A stretch of DNA of 6,589 nucleotides from Bacteroidota bacterium (GCA_015490695.1 WFXK01000044.1:1-6589), one strand, 5' to 3'. Numbered from the stretch's first letter, positions 1 through 6,589 are shown. Numbers and translations are program-made. Notes: generated by a model not told the origin, from the letters alone.

Positions 1-119
1 CCCCTAGACGAATGCGCTATAAAGGTTATGGGGCTTCTCAACCACTAACCTATGAAAACACGGAAGAGGCACATCAAAAGAACCGGCGCGTAGAAATATG
101 GATTGTGGAGAAAAAATAA
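1..119 (+). CDS. C-terminal end of an OmpA-family (PorE-like) protein, partial
   Basis: Only the last 38 codons are in the window (reading from base 3, stop TAA at 117-119); the 5' end lies upstream. The translated tail contains KGYG, then EEAHQ and NRRVEI, the signature of the final strands of an OmpA C-terminal peptidoglycan-binding domain. It matches the end of the next gene's product at 24 of 35 aligned residues without gaps (residues 651-685 of that protein). I infer it is a further member of the same paralogous array, probably with the same TPR, propeller and OmpA layout, but only the OmpA end is visible. The stop is 49 bases before the next start codon. No terminator hairpin is visible between them. 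Confidence 0.85.
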   Translation, partial: PRRMRYKGYGASQPLTYENTEEAHQKNRRVEIWIVEKK

Positions 120-134
120 GTATATAATTTTTTG

Positions 135-142
135 TACCTTTG
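135..142 (+). promoter_or_regulatory. Candidate Bacteroidota -7 promoter element (TACCTTTG) before the first complete PorE-like gene
   Basis: TACCTTTG matches the Bacteroidota -7 consensus TAnnTTTG in all six fixed positions. Its end is 26 bases before the ATG at 169, which would give a short leader of about 20 bases. No TTG is present at the expected distance for the -33 element (around 110-116 the sequence is A-rich), so this is a half match. It suggests the downstream gene pair can be transcribed separately from the truncated upstream gene. Confidence 0.45.
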
Positions 143-168
143 CTACCCAAATAAAAGCCAGAAAGAAG

Positions 169-2226
169 ATGCGGGTAGGTGCTTTAATCGTAGGGTTATT
201 TCTTTTCTTTACATCTCTTCTCTGGAGCCAGAGCAATAAAAAACTTTATAAACAGCTTCAAAAGACCATGGAAGATGCCGAGCTGTGGATTGAAGAAAAT
301 GAATTTTACCAGCCTTTAGAAGAATTAACATTTTATTTGGACTTTTTTCCAAACCATCCGAAATTGAACTTCTTAATTGGGTTCTGTCATTTTGCTTTAG
401 GACACCATGATGAGGCAATGAAGTATCTTGAAAAGGCTTATAAAAGTCCCCCTTCTGAAGGGTTAGACAGAACGGAAGTAGAATGGTGGTACGCCAAAGC
501 TTTGTTACTCCATGAAGAGCCAGAAAAAGCCCTTACTTTATTCCAACGCTGTAAAGAGGAATTTGTAAGAAGAAAACAACAAGCGCAAGAAGAGAAGGAA
601 AAAGAAGAAATAAAAAAGTGGGTAGGTAAAGTCAAAGAAGCAGAACTACATATAAGTTATTGTAAAAACGCTATTCGTTACATGGCAAATCCCGTTAAAG
701 TAGAAATTAAAAATGTTGGTCCTATGATTAATTCTCGTTATCCTGATTTTGGTCCTGTGATTACAGCAGATGAAAGTGAAATGTTATTTACTTCTCGTAG
801 ACCCAGTAACTATGGTGGTATTGCTCATGATGGATTTCATTATGAGGACATTTATATTTCCAAACGTGATGAAAAAGGGAGATGGACAAAAGCAGAAAAC
901 ATTGGTAAACCCATTAATACCGATGACCACGATGCTACTATTGCTTTAAGTGCTGATGGACAGGTGCTTTTTATTTATAAAGATGACAATGGCGGAGATA
1001 TTTACTTTTCCGAGTTAAAAGGTGGGGAGTGGACCAAGCCGCGCAACTTAAATGTAATGAGTGTAGACAAAAGTATTAACACTTCTGCATGGGAGCCATC
1101 GGTGTGTATGAGTGCTGATGGCAAAGAATTGTTTTTTGTAAGTGATAGAAAAGATGAACAGGGAAGACGTCAAAGAGATATTTTTTATTGTTATCGTTTG
1201 CCCAATGGTAAGTGGTCGCCTGCACAACGCTTACCTTATCCTATTAATACCGAATACGACGAAGATGCTCCTTTCCTCCATCCCGATGGAAAAACTCTTT
1301 ACTTCTCTTCTAATCGCCCTGAATCCATGGGAGACTTTGACATCTTCTATAGCGTGCGTGATGAAAATGGCAATTGGTCCGAACCCGTAAACTTAGGCTA
1401 TCCTATCAATACTACTGATAAAGATATTTACTTTGTTATGTCTGCCGATGGTAGACACGGCTATTACGCAAGCCATAGAAAAGACAGCTATGGCGCAAAA
1501 GACATTTACTTAATAGACTTTTCTCCAATGTTAGCACAAAAAGAAGAACCTGAAGAAAAACCTAAGGAAGAAAAACCCAAAATCCCTATTCCCCGCTCTA
1601 CGGTTACTTTATTAAAAGGAAATGTGATGAATGCTAAAACCAAAATGCCTTTAGAAGCAAAAATCGTTTTGATTGATTTAGCAACCCAGGATACTTATAC
1701 AGTGCTTCGCTCTAATGCTCGGACAGGAAGGTATTTAGTAACCATGGTACCGGGGAAAAATTATGCTATTTTCGCTCAAGCTACAGGGTACATGGATTAT
1801 TCTAAGAACATTTACATTCCGGAAACGCAAGCAGAATATCAAGAAATTATAGAACACATTTACTTAGAACCGATAGCGGTAGGGAGCCGAGCAATTTTAC
1901 GAAATGTGTTCTTTGATTTTGATAAAGCAACCCTGCGTCCTGAGTCTAAAGTAGAATTGGATAAATGGGTGAAGTTTTTAAAGGATAATCCAAATATTAA
2001 AATAGAGATAGGCGGGCATACCGATATTCGGGGTAGTGATGAATACAATATGGATTTATCCATGCGGCGAGCCCGAGCCGTTTATAATTACTTTTTAGAA
2101 CATGGTATCCCAGCAGAACGTATGACTTATAAAGGTTATGGTGAAACCCAGCTTTTAACCACGGAAACCACAGAAGAAGCCCATCAACTTAATCGTAGAG
2201 TAGAAATTAAAATTATTGCAGAATAA
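169..2226 (+). CDS. PorE-like exported protein: TPR, five-bladed PD40 propeller, regulatory-like beta-sandwich, OmpA domain
   Basis: Encodes 685 residues. I chose the ATG at 169 because it is followed at once by a signal peptide (MRVG, hydrophobic residues 4-19, likely cleavage at S20/Q21); the TTG at 103 would add 22 residues and overlap the previous gene. No cysteine follows the signal, so it is not an obvious lipoprotein. Domain order: TPR-like helices about 35-130; a charged, E/K-rich helix 131-160; a PD40 beta-propeller about 185-452, whose first four blades close with N-T (PINT or SINT) at 251, 305, 361 and 415; an E/K/P-rich linker 458-475; a carboxypeptidase-regulatory-like domain 478-566; and an OmpA C-terminal domain 575-683. 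The peptidoglycan-binding Asp/Arg pair is D619 and R634 (motif HTDIRG, then LSMRRA). This order matches PorE of the type IX secretion system, which links the machinery to peptidoglycan. With paralogues alongside, I cannot say which copy, if any, is the functional PorE. It lies 2 bases before the next gene, so co-transcription is likely. Confidence 0.9.
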   Translation: MRVGALIVGLFLFFTSLLWSQSNKKLYKQLQKTMEDAELWIEENEFYQPLEELTFYLDFFPNHPKLNFLIGFCHFALGHHDEAMKYLEKAYKSPPSEGLDRTEVEWWYAKALLLHEEPEKALTLFQRCKEEFVRRKQQAQEEKEKEEIKKWVGKVKEAELHISYCKNAIRYMANPVKVEIKNVGPMINSRYPDFGPVITADESEMLFTSRRPSNYGGIAHDGFHYEDIYISKRDEKGRWTKAENIGKPINTDDHDATIALSADGQVLFIYKDDNGGDIYFSELKGGEWTKPRNLNVMSVDKSINTSAWEPSVCMSADGKELFFVSDRKDEQGRRQRDIFYCYRLPNGKWSPAQRLPYPINTEYDEDAPFLHPDGKTLYFSSNRPESMGDFDIFYSVRDENGNWSEPVNLGYPINTTDKDIYFVMSADGRHGYYASHRKDSYGAKDIYLIDFSPMLAQKEEPEEKPKEEKPKIPIPRSTVTLLKGNVMNAKTKMPLEAKIVLIDLATQDTYTVLRSNARTGRYLVTMVPGKNYAIFAQATGYMDYSKNIYIPETQAEYQEIIEHIYLEPIAVGSRAILRNVFFDFDKATLRPESKVELDKWVKFLKDNPNIKIEIGGHTDIRGSDEYNMDLSMRRARAVYNYFLEHGIPAERMTYKGYGETQLLTTETTEEAHQLNRRVEIKIIAE

Positions 2227-2228
2227 AG

Positions 2229-4202
2229 ATGAAGCGGTGGCGTATTTTACTTTTGAGTGCGTGGGGAAGCTTAGTGCTTAGCCAAACGTTTGTCCCCCAA
2301 ACCCCTAAGGAGATAGAGCGCCAAATAGAAATTGCAAAAGAGCTACTGAGCTATAACGAATACCACGAAGCCATTGAAGAACTACTACCTGTTTATAAAA
2401 TCAAACCCAAAGACCCTGAAGTTTTATACCTTCTTGGGCGAGCCCTCTTAGGGGCAGGACACAACCAAGAAGCTTTATCTTATTTAGAATACGTAGTTAA
2501 TAACCTTCCTCAAAACTTTGAAGACACTATTCCGCTACTATGGTACTACGCAAATGCCCTGCTTATCAATGAAAAACCTGAAGAAGCAGAACACTACTTC
2601 AAACGATTCCAAAAAGCGTTAAATAGCATCAAGGATGAAAAACCGTCTGTATATAAGAAATATCAAAAACGCTATCCCTTAGAACTGGAATTACATTGGT
2701 GTGAAAATGCAAAAAAATATTTAAAAGAACCCAAAGAAGTTGTGATTAAAAACTTAGGACCTATTGTGAATTCTCGTTATCCTGATTATGCACCTGTGCT
2801 AAACGCTAAGGAAGATATGTTGATCTTCACTACCCGGCGTCCAACGAATCTTGGTCCTCGCTATCATGATGGCTTTTTCCCCGAAGACATTTATATTTCT
2901 TATAAAAGGAATGGTCATTGGACTAAACCTGAGCCTATACACGCAGTAAATACCAAACATCATGATGCCAGTGTCTCTTTAAGTGCCGATGGTAAACGGC
3001 TTTATATTTATCGTTATGAAAACCGTGGTGGGGATATTTATGAATCGGAATTTGTCAATGGACATTGGACAACGCCTAAGCGCTTACCTAAGCCGTTAAA
3101 TACGAAATATTGGGAGCCCAGTGCCTATGAAAGTCCCGATGGAAAAATTTTGTTTATCGTTAGCGACCGTCCAGGGGGCTTAGGTGGAACTGATATTTAT
3201 TGGTGTAAAAAACTCCCCAATGGACAATGGTCAGAACCCAAAAACATCGGACCACCTATCAATACCCCTTATAATGAAGAAAGTCCTATTTTGTTAGCCG
3301 ATGGAAAGACGCTTATGTTCATTTCTGATGGTCCCCACTCCATGGGTGGATTTGATGTCTTCAAAAGCGTATTACAAGAAGATTCTACGTGGTCCGAACC
3401 GGAAAACTTGGGTTATCCTATCAATACCCCAGGCGACGACATCTATGTTATGTTTAGCCCCGACGGACGAAGAGCTTACTTTGCAAGCGAACGTAAAGAC
3501 AGCTATGGTGACCAAGATATTTACCTTATAGACCTCTATCCTCCTAAACCGCTACCTACCTTAACAACGAAAGCAGAAGAATTAGGCGTTGAACCTACGC
3601 TTATAAAACCCCGATTCTTAAAAATTAACGTTTATGACCGTGTTACCCGAAAACCTTTGAAAGCAAAGCTTTTTGTTCAGGGGCAGCCCGACACCATAGA
3701 AGCTACTTTCTATCAAATGGAGATCGTTCCTGGAGAAGCTTATAAAGTATGGGCTGCCCACCCTACCCACTTTTCTCATGAAGAAATCATTAAGGTCCCC
3801 GAAAAGGATACAACAGAAGTCTATGAATACGACCTTTACTTGTCTCCTATTCCAACTATCCACGCCAATGTTGTTGAAATCATCCACTTTGATTTTGACC
3901 GCTTTGATATTAGACCTTCTGAGATTCCAAAGTTGCAGCGTGCTGTAGAGATATTAAAGAAAAGTCCTCATGTGAAGATTGTGTTAGCAGGGCATACCGA
4001 TGTACGTGGTCCCTTAGGGTATAATGAAATCCTTTCTAAAAGACGTGCCGAATCGGTAAGAGACTACTTAGTTTCTAAAGGCATAGACCCCAATCGCATT
4101 CAAATTGAGTATTATGGAGAACGCCGTCCTAAGGACTTAAGTGGTACAGAAGAGGGACATCAAATGAACCGTCGCGTAGAAATTGTACTGTTGAACGAAT
4201 AA
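2229..4202 (+). CDS. Second PorE-like exported protein (TPR, PD40 propeller, regulatory-like domain, OmpA domain)
   Basis: Encodes 657 residues, a paralogue of the preceding product with the same layout. A signal peptide ends near S18/Q19 (VLS before Q) and there is no lipobox cysteine. TPR-like helices span about 30-130. A shared segment, WCENA near 157-161 then NSRYPD at 181-186, leads into the propeller (about 176-437), with blade ends at 242, 292, 346 and 400 (AVNT, PLNT, PINT, PINT). A short regulatory-like beta-sandwich lies at about 463-538 and the OmpA domain at 548-655, with peptidoglycan-binding D591 and R606 (HTDVRG, then LSKRRA). Compared with its neighbour it lacks the long E/K-rich helix after the TPRs, and its linker before the beta-sandwich is less charged. 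The start is ATG, 2 bases after the previous stop, so translational coupling and one transcript are likely. The probable role is a periplasmic peptidoglycan-bound scaffold, possibly for T9SS or gliding; family and architecture are clear, the exact partner is inferred. Confidence 0.9.
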   Translation: MKRWRILLLSAWGSLVLSQTFVPQTPKEIERQIEIAKELLSYNEYHEAIEELLPVYKIKPKDPEVLYLLGRALLGAGHNQEALSYLEYVVNNLPQNFEDTIPLLWYYANALLINEKPEEAEHYFKRFQKALNSIKDEKPSVYKKYQKRYPLELELHWCENAKKYLKEPKEVVIKNLGPIVNSRYPDYAPVLNAKEDMLIFTTRRPTNLGPRYHDGFFPEDIYISYKRNGHWTKPEPIHAVNTKHHDASVSLSADGKRLYIYRYENRGGDIYESEFVNGHWTTPKRLPKPLNTKYWEPSAYESPDGKILFIVSDRPGGLGGTDIYWCKKLPNGQWSEPKNIGPPINTPYNEESPILLADGKTLMFISDGPHSMGGFDVFKSVLQEDSTWSEPENLGYPINTPGDDIYVMFSPDGRRAYFASERKDSYGDQDIYLIDLYPPKPLPTLTTKAEELGVEPTLIKPRFLKINVYDRVTRKPLKAKLFVQGQPDTIEATFYQMEIVPGEAYKVWAAHPTHFSHEEIIKVPEKDTTEVYEYDLYLSPIPTIHANVVEIIHFDFDRFDIRPSEIPKLQRAVEILKKSPHVKIVLAGHTDVRGPLGYNEILSKRRAESVRDYLVSKGIDPNRIQIEYYGERRPKDLSGTEEGHQMNRRVEIVLLNE

Positions 4203-4213
4203 ACCTATTTTTG
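4183..4213 (+). promoter_or_regulatory. Candidate Bacteroidota promoter for tsf (TTG, 20-base spacer, TATTTTTG)
   Basis: TATTTTTG at 4206-4213 fits the -7 consensus TAnnTTTG. ATTG at 4182-4185 lies 20 bases upstream and matches three of four bases of the -33 element TTTG. Transcription would start near 4220, giving a leader of about 15 bases before the tsf ATG at 4235. The -33 half lies inside the last codons of the preceding PorE-like gene. Together with the change of function at this point, it suggests tsf is transcribed independently of the array. Confidence 0.65.
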
Positions 4214-4234
4214 CACGGCTAAAAAACAAGAGCG

Positions 4235-5074
4235 ATGTCAAAAGTTACCGTAGAAGCGATTAAGAAACTGCGTCAAATGACAGGGGCGGGAATGATGGAC
4301 TGTAAAAAAGCCCTCCAAGAAGCCAATGGTGACTTTGAAAAAGCCATAGAAATCTTAAGGAAAAAAGGACAAAAAATCTTAAGTAGCCGTAGCGATAAAA
4401 AGACTGCTGAAGGGTATATTAAAGTATGGCAAAGTGAGGATAAAACCAAAGCTATCGCTGTAGCCCTTTTATGTGAAACCGATTTCGTTGCCCGAAATAA
4501 AGAGTTCCAAGAAGGGGTAGAAGCCATTTTGCAAGCAGCCGTTCAACATCAACCTGAGAATAAAGAGGCTTTGTTAAAAAGCCAAACGCCAGAAGGCATC
4601 ACAGTAGAAGAAAAAATTATAGAATTAGCAGGAAAGATTGGAGAAAAAATCACCTTGGGCGCTTACGAAGTTCTTGAAGGAGCGTATGTAAGCGCTTATG
4701 TGCATCATGGAAATAAGTTAGCCGCCTTAGTTGCTTTTGAAAACGTTAATGGCGTAGAGAACATAGACCAAGTAGGAAAAGAAATCGCTATGCAAGTGGT
4801 TGCTATGAACCCTATTGCTGTAGATGAAAACAGCGTTCCAGAAGAAATCTTGAAAAAAGAAAGAGAAATCGCCCGTGAGCGCGCTTTACAGCAAGGAAAA
4901 CCCGAACATATTGTGGATAGAATCGTTGACGGAATGCTAAAGAAATTCTTTAAAGAAAACACTTTATTGCAACAGGAATTTATCGGTGATGATAAAAAAA
5001 GCGTTGCACAATTTTTGAAAAGCGTTAGTCCAAATCTTAAGGTTACCGCTTTTAAGCGTATTCAGATTGGATAG
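4235..5074 (+). CDS. tsf: Elongation factor Ts
   Basis: Encodes 279 residues, close to the usual length for this protein (E. coli 283). EF-Ts is the cytoplasmic nucleotide exchange factor that releases GDP from EF-Tu so that EF-Tu can bind GTP and aminoacyl-tRNA again. The N-terminal UBA-like helical module is clear (TGAGMMDCKKAL at 16-27, then EANGD at 29-33). The EF-Tu-contacting TDFVARN motif is at 82-88 (TDFVAKD in E. coli). Later landmarks are KIGE at 134-137 and the GKPEHIVDRIVDG helix near 221-233, followed by KKFF. The ATG at 4235 fits the family N-terminus exactly. No strong Shine-Dalgarno is present, as is usual in Bacteroidota. It sits 32 bases after a PorE-like gene, not after rpsB, its usual partner, and probably has its own promoter. 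A terminator follows immediately after the stop. Confidence 0.98.
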   Translation: MSKVTVEAIKKLRQMTGAGMMDCKKALQEANGDFEKAIEILRKKGQKILSSRSDKKTAEGYIKVWQSEDKTKAIAVALLCETDFVARNKEFQEGVEAILQAAVQHQPENKEALLKSQTPEGITVEEKIIELAGKIGEKITLGAYEVLEGAYVSAYVHHGNKLAALVAFENVNGVENIDQVGKEIAMQVVAMNPIAVDENSVPEEILKKEREIARERALQQGKPEHIVDRIVDGMLKKFFKENTLLQQEFIGDDKKSVAQFLKSVSPNLKVTAFKRIQIG

Positions 5075-5103
5075 GCGCTCCTAAAAGGGAGCGCTTTTTT
5101 TTT
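5075..5103 (+). terminator. Intrinsic terminator directly after tsf
   Basis: GCGCTCC (5075-5081) pairs perfectly with GGAGCGC (5088-5094), a 7-bp GC-rich stem that can extend by one T-G wobble inward (5082/5087). The loop is A-rich, and nine T residues follow at 5095-5103. This is a textbook rho-independent terminator. The stem begins at the base after the tsf stop codon, so a ribosome ending translation there would cover its left arm. It lies between tsf and pyrH, leaving only 10 bases to the pyrH start. Confidence 0.92.
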
Positions 5104-5113
5104 ACTATAGCCT

Positions 5114-5836
5114 ATGAATCACAAAACAAAATACAAACGGATTTTATTAAAGATGAGTGGGGAGGCGTTAATGGGACCCCAAAACTTTGGCATTCACCCA
5201 GAGACCATCAAGCATTACGCATCGGAGATTAAAGCAGCCTGGCAATTAGGTGTGGAGATTGCGATTGTGATTGGTGGCGGTAATATTTTCCGAGGGGTTC
5301 AAGCCGTATCTGGGGGTATGGACCGAACGCAAGGCGATTATATGGGTATGTTAGCCACTATCATCAATGGCTTGGCTTTGCAAGATGCCTTAGAACAAAT
5401 CGGTGTTCCTACTCGTTTACAATCGGCAATTGAAGTGCAAAAGGTATGTGAGCCTTTTATTCGTCGTCGTGCTATTCGGCACTTAGAAAAAGGGCGGGTT
5501 GTTATCTTAGCAGCGGGAACAGGAAACCCCTACTTTACTACCGATAGCGCAGCAAGCCTAAGAGCTCTGGAGCTCAATGCCGAAGTAATGCTCAAAGCAA
5601 CCAAAGTAGATGGCATCTATAATGCCGATCCTGAACAAAACCCTAATGCCAAACGTTATAAAACCCTTTCTTTCACACAAGCCATAGAAGAACGACTGCG
5701 CATCATGGATATAACCGCCTTTACCCTCTGCCAAGAAAATCGCCTGCCTATCATCGTTTTTAATATCAATGAAAAAGATAGCCTAAAACGTATCGTCTTA
5801 GGAGAAGAAGTCGGTACCTTAGTAACAGCCCCATAA
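5114..5836 (+). CDS. pyrH: UMP kinase (uridylate kinase)
   Basis: Encodes 240 residues, the normal length for bacterial UMP kinase. The enzyme phosphorylates UMP to UDP with ATP, a cytoplasmic step in pyrimidine nucleotide synthesis; bacterial members are hexamers of the amino-acid kinase fold, usually controlled by GTP and UTP. Visible motifs are KMSGEAL at 13-19 (phosphate-binding lysine K13), GGGNIFRG at 54-61, DRTQGDYMGMLAT at 70-82 (R60 and D75 match UMP-site residues of the E. coli enzyme), GTGNPYFTTDSAA at 135-147, KATKVDGIY at 161-169 for the nucleotide site, and the late DITAFTLCQEN segment. The ATG at 5114 fits the family start and has no Shine-Dalgarno. tsf precedes it as in most bacteria, but a strong terminator separates them, no TAnnTTTG element is visible in the 39-base gap, and frr does not follow. 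Its transcription is therefore unclear. Confidence 0.98.
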   Translation: MNHKTKYKRILLKMSGEALMGPQNFGIHPETIKHYASEIKAAWQLGVEIAIVIGGGNIFRGVQAVSGGMDRTQGDYMGMLATIINGLALQDALEQIGVPTRLQSAIEVQKVCEPFIRRRAIRHLEKGRVVILAAGTGNPYFTTDSAASLRALELNAEVMLKATKVDGIYNADPEQNPNAKRYKTLSFTQAIEERLRIMDITAFTLCQENRLPIIVFNINEKDSLKRIVLGEEVGTLVTAP

Positions 5837-5868
5837 CACACAACCTCAAAAAAACTTAACTTTATCCC

Positions 5869-6475
5869 GTGCGGATAAAAACGCCCCCTACAAAAACAAC
5901 TTTAAAAAAAGCGCTCATTTACGAAATGCGCAATGGACAACCTATTTACTATAAAAACTATAAGCAGGTTCTAAAAGGAACTTTAACCATAGAACAGGTC
6001 ATGGCAATCAGTGGTTTACATGCTAAACTCATAGCAATAATTTTTAGCTTTCTACATACTCACTTACCTAAGGAACAATTTGAAATCCTACTTCAAGAGA
6101 TTGGTTTTCAATGGAGTAAACATCAATGGCGTAGTTTAGACATCGCTATTTTTGAAAAAGCTAAAGTTGTTCCTTACCTAACTTCTAAACATTATATTCC
6201 TATCGCTCCACTAATTGCCATTGAAATAGATACCAAGGCAGATTTTAGAAGACTATCCTTCCTTGCAAAGTTATATGTACGAAAAAGTTCAGGATTTACT
6301 TAATGCAGGAGTTCAAAAAGTGATATGGTACACAACGCAAGATAAACGGGTTTTAATTGCCGAACGCGGAAAACAAGACTGGATTATCAGCACTTGGGAT
6401 AGAACGATAGCAATTACAGAAAAAGTTTCATTAAATTTAAGTGAGTTGTTAAACCAAGAGGGGATTGCTTTATGA
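5869..6475 (+). pseudogene. Uma2-family (DUF820) nuclease-like gene, broken by a one-base frameshift
   Basis: The reading frame opens at GTG 5869 (an in-frame stop at 5857-5859 excludes an earlier start) and ends early at TAA 6301-6303 after 144 residues. The second half of the protein continues in the next frame to TGA 6473-6475. Reading GATTTTAGAAG (6241-6251) with one T fewer joins the halves into a continuous 201-residue product, typical Uma2 length, with a smooth junction (DTKAD then LEDYPS). Uma2 proteins have a PD-(D/E)XK nuclease-like fold and are mostly uncharacterised. Visible landmarks are RSLD with D91, the IAIEID strand with E119 and, after the break, YEKVQDLLNAGV, KVIWY and a final LNLSELL segment. 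It starts 32 bases after pyrH. A sampled row (6001-6060) has 19 G/C of 60, against 31 of 60 in pyrH (5461-5520), hinting at different origin or weaker constraint. A sequencing error is the main alternative to real decay. Confidence 0.82.
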
Positions 6476-6589
6476 AAATGCAAGCGCTGACAACACAGCA
6501 GAAGCGTTTAAGACAAAAAAAATTAAAAGAAGCGCTCATTTATGAAATGCGTAATGGGAAACCTATTTATTATAAGAACTACAAACAAG
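6472..6589 (+). CDS. Second Uma2-family (DUF820) protein, N-terminal part only
   Basis: An open frame starts at ATG 6472 (a second ATG at 6478 is also possible) and runs off the window after 39 codons. After about 18 residues rich in Q, K and R, it carries ALIYEMRNG, then PIYYKNYKQ, nearly identical to residues 15-33 of the upstream Uma2 product (one change, Q to K, over 19 residues). It is therefore a tandem paralogue. Its start overlaps the end of the upstream gene in an ATGA arrangement, typical of translationally coupled genes. The catalytic part lies outside the window, so the family call rests on similarity to the upstream copy. Confidence 0.8.
   Translation, partial: MKMQALTTQQKRLRQKKLKEALIYEMRNGKPIYYKNYKQ

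Noticed and set aside
103..168. A longer reading frame for the first complete PorE-like gene starting at TTG 103
   Set aside because: It would overlap the end of the previous gene, bury the signal peptide 22 residues inside the protein, and put the promoter-like TACCTTTG inside coding sequence. ATG 169 begins directly with a normal signal peptide.
3618..3887. Antisense open frames, for example the 89-codon one opposite the second PorE-like gene
   Set aside because: They lie wholly opposite well-supported genes, show no recognisable domain or plausible signal peptide, and have no independent promoter or neighbour support.
5857..5864. TAACTTTA as a -7 promoter element for the Uma2 genes
   Set aside because: It differs from TAnnTTTG at the last base, has no TTG upstream at the right distance, and would place the transcript start at or after the GTG start codon at 5869.
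5087..5925. Shared AGCGCT next to A/T runs in the tsf terminator and at the start of both Uma2 copies
   Set aside because: The Uma2 copies share it through duplication of the coding block. The match with the terminator is a short palindrome beside homopolymers and is likely chance.
6241..6251. Programmed +1 ribosomal frameshift in the Uma2 gene
   Set aside because: The site GAT TTT AGA has no stop or rare-codon pause in the A site, and re-pairing of the TTT-reading tRNA on TTA would be poor. No downstream stimulatory structure was evident. A mutation or sequence error is simpler.
6263..6475. A separate 70-residue gene starting at TTG 6263
   Set aside because: Its sequence is the missing second half of the Uma2 protein, and homology-like residues extend upstream of this TTG to 6245. 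It is better explained as the displaced end of the frameshifted gene.

Overview
The window looks like chromosomal DNA from a member of the Bacteroidota. Three things point that way. Promoter-like TAnnTTTG elements of the Bacteroidota sigma factor precede two genes (TACCTTTG before 169, TATTTTTG before 4235). No start codon has a clear Shine-Dalgarno sequence. The first two thirds encodes proteins with the domain order of PorE, a component of the type IX secretion system (T9SS) known from this phylum. I cannot place it below phylum level. All genes are on the + strand and no stretch over 300 bases lacks a gene.

Bases 1-4202 hold a tandem array of at least three related genes. The first is cut by the window edge and shows only the last 38 codons of an OmpA-like peptidoglycan-binding domain. 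The second (169-2226) and third (2229-4202) are complete and lie 2 bases apart. Each encodes an exported, probably periplasmic protein with a signal peptide, TPR-type helices, a five-bladed PD40 beta-propeller, a carboxypeptidase-regulatory-like beta-sandwich and a C-terminal OmpA domain. Such proteins are thought to anchor secretion or gliding machinery to peptidoglycan. Neither complete copy has a lipobox cysteine.

Bases 4235-5836 hold two housekeeping genes: tsf (elongation factor Ts) and pyrH (UMP kinase). They are neighbours as in most bacteria, but rpsB is not upstream of tsf and frr is not downstream of pyrH. tsf has a good promoter candidate lying partly inside the end of the preceding PorE-like gene. 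A strong intrinsic terminator begins at the base after the tsf stop codon, so pyrH must be read by partial readthrough or from a promoter I cannot see.

Bases 5869-6589 hold two tandem Uma2-family (DUF820, PD-(D/E)XK nuclease-like) genes. The first is broken by one extra T in a T4 run at 6243-6246; removing it restores a continuous 201-residue Uma2 protein. The second starts in an ATGA overlap with the end of the first and runs off the window. I see no wholly new system. The points most worth a second look are the PorE-like gene array, the frameshifted Uma2 gene beside its paralogue, and the unusual surroundings of tsf and pyrH.
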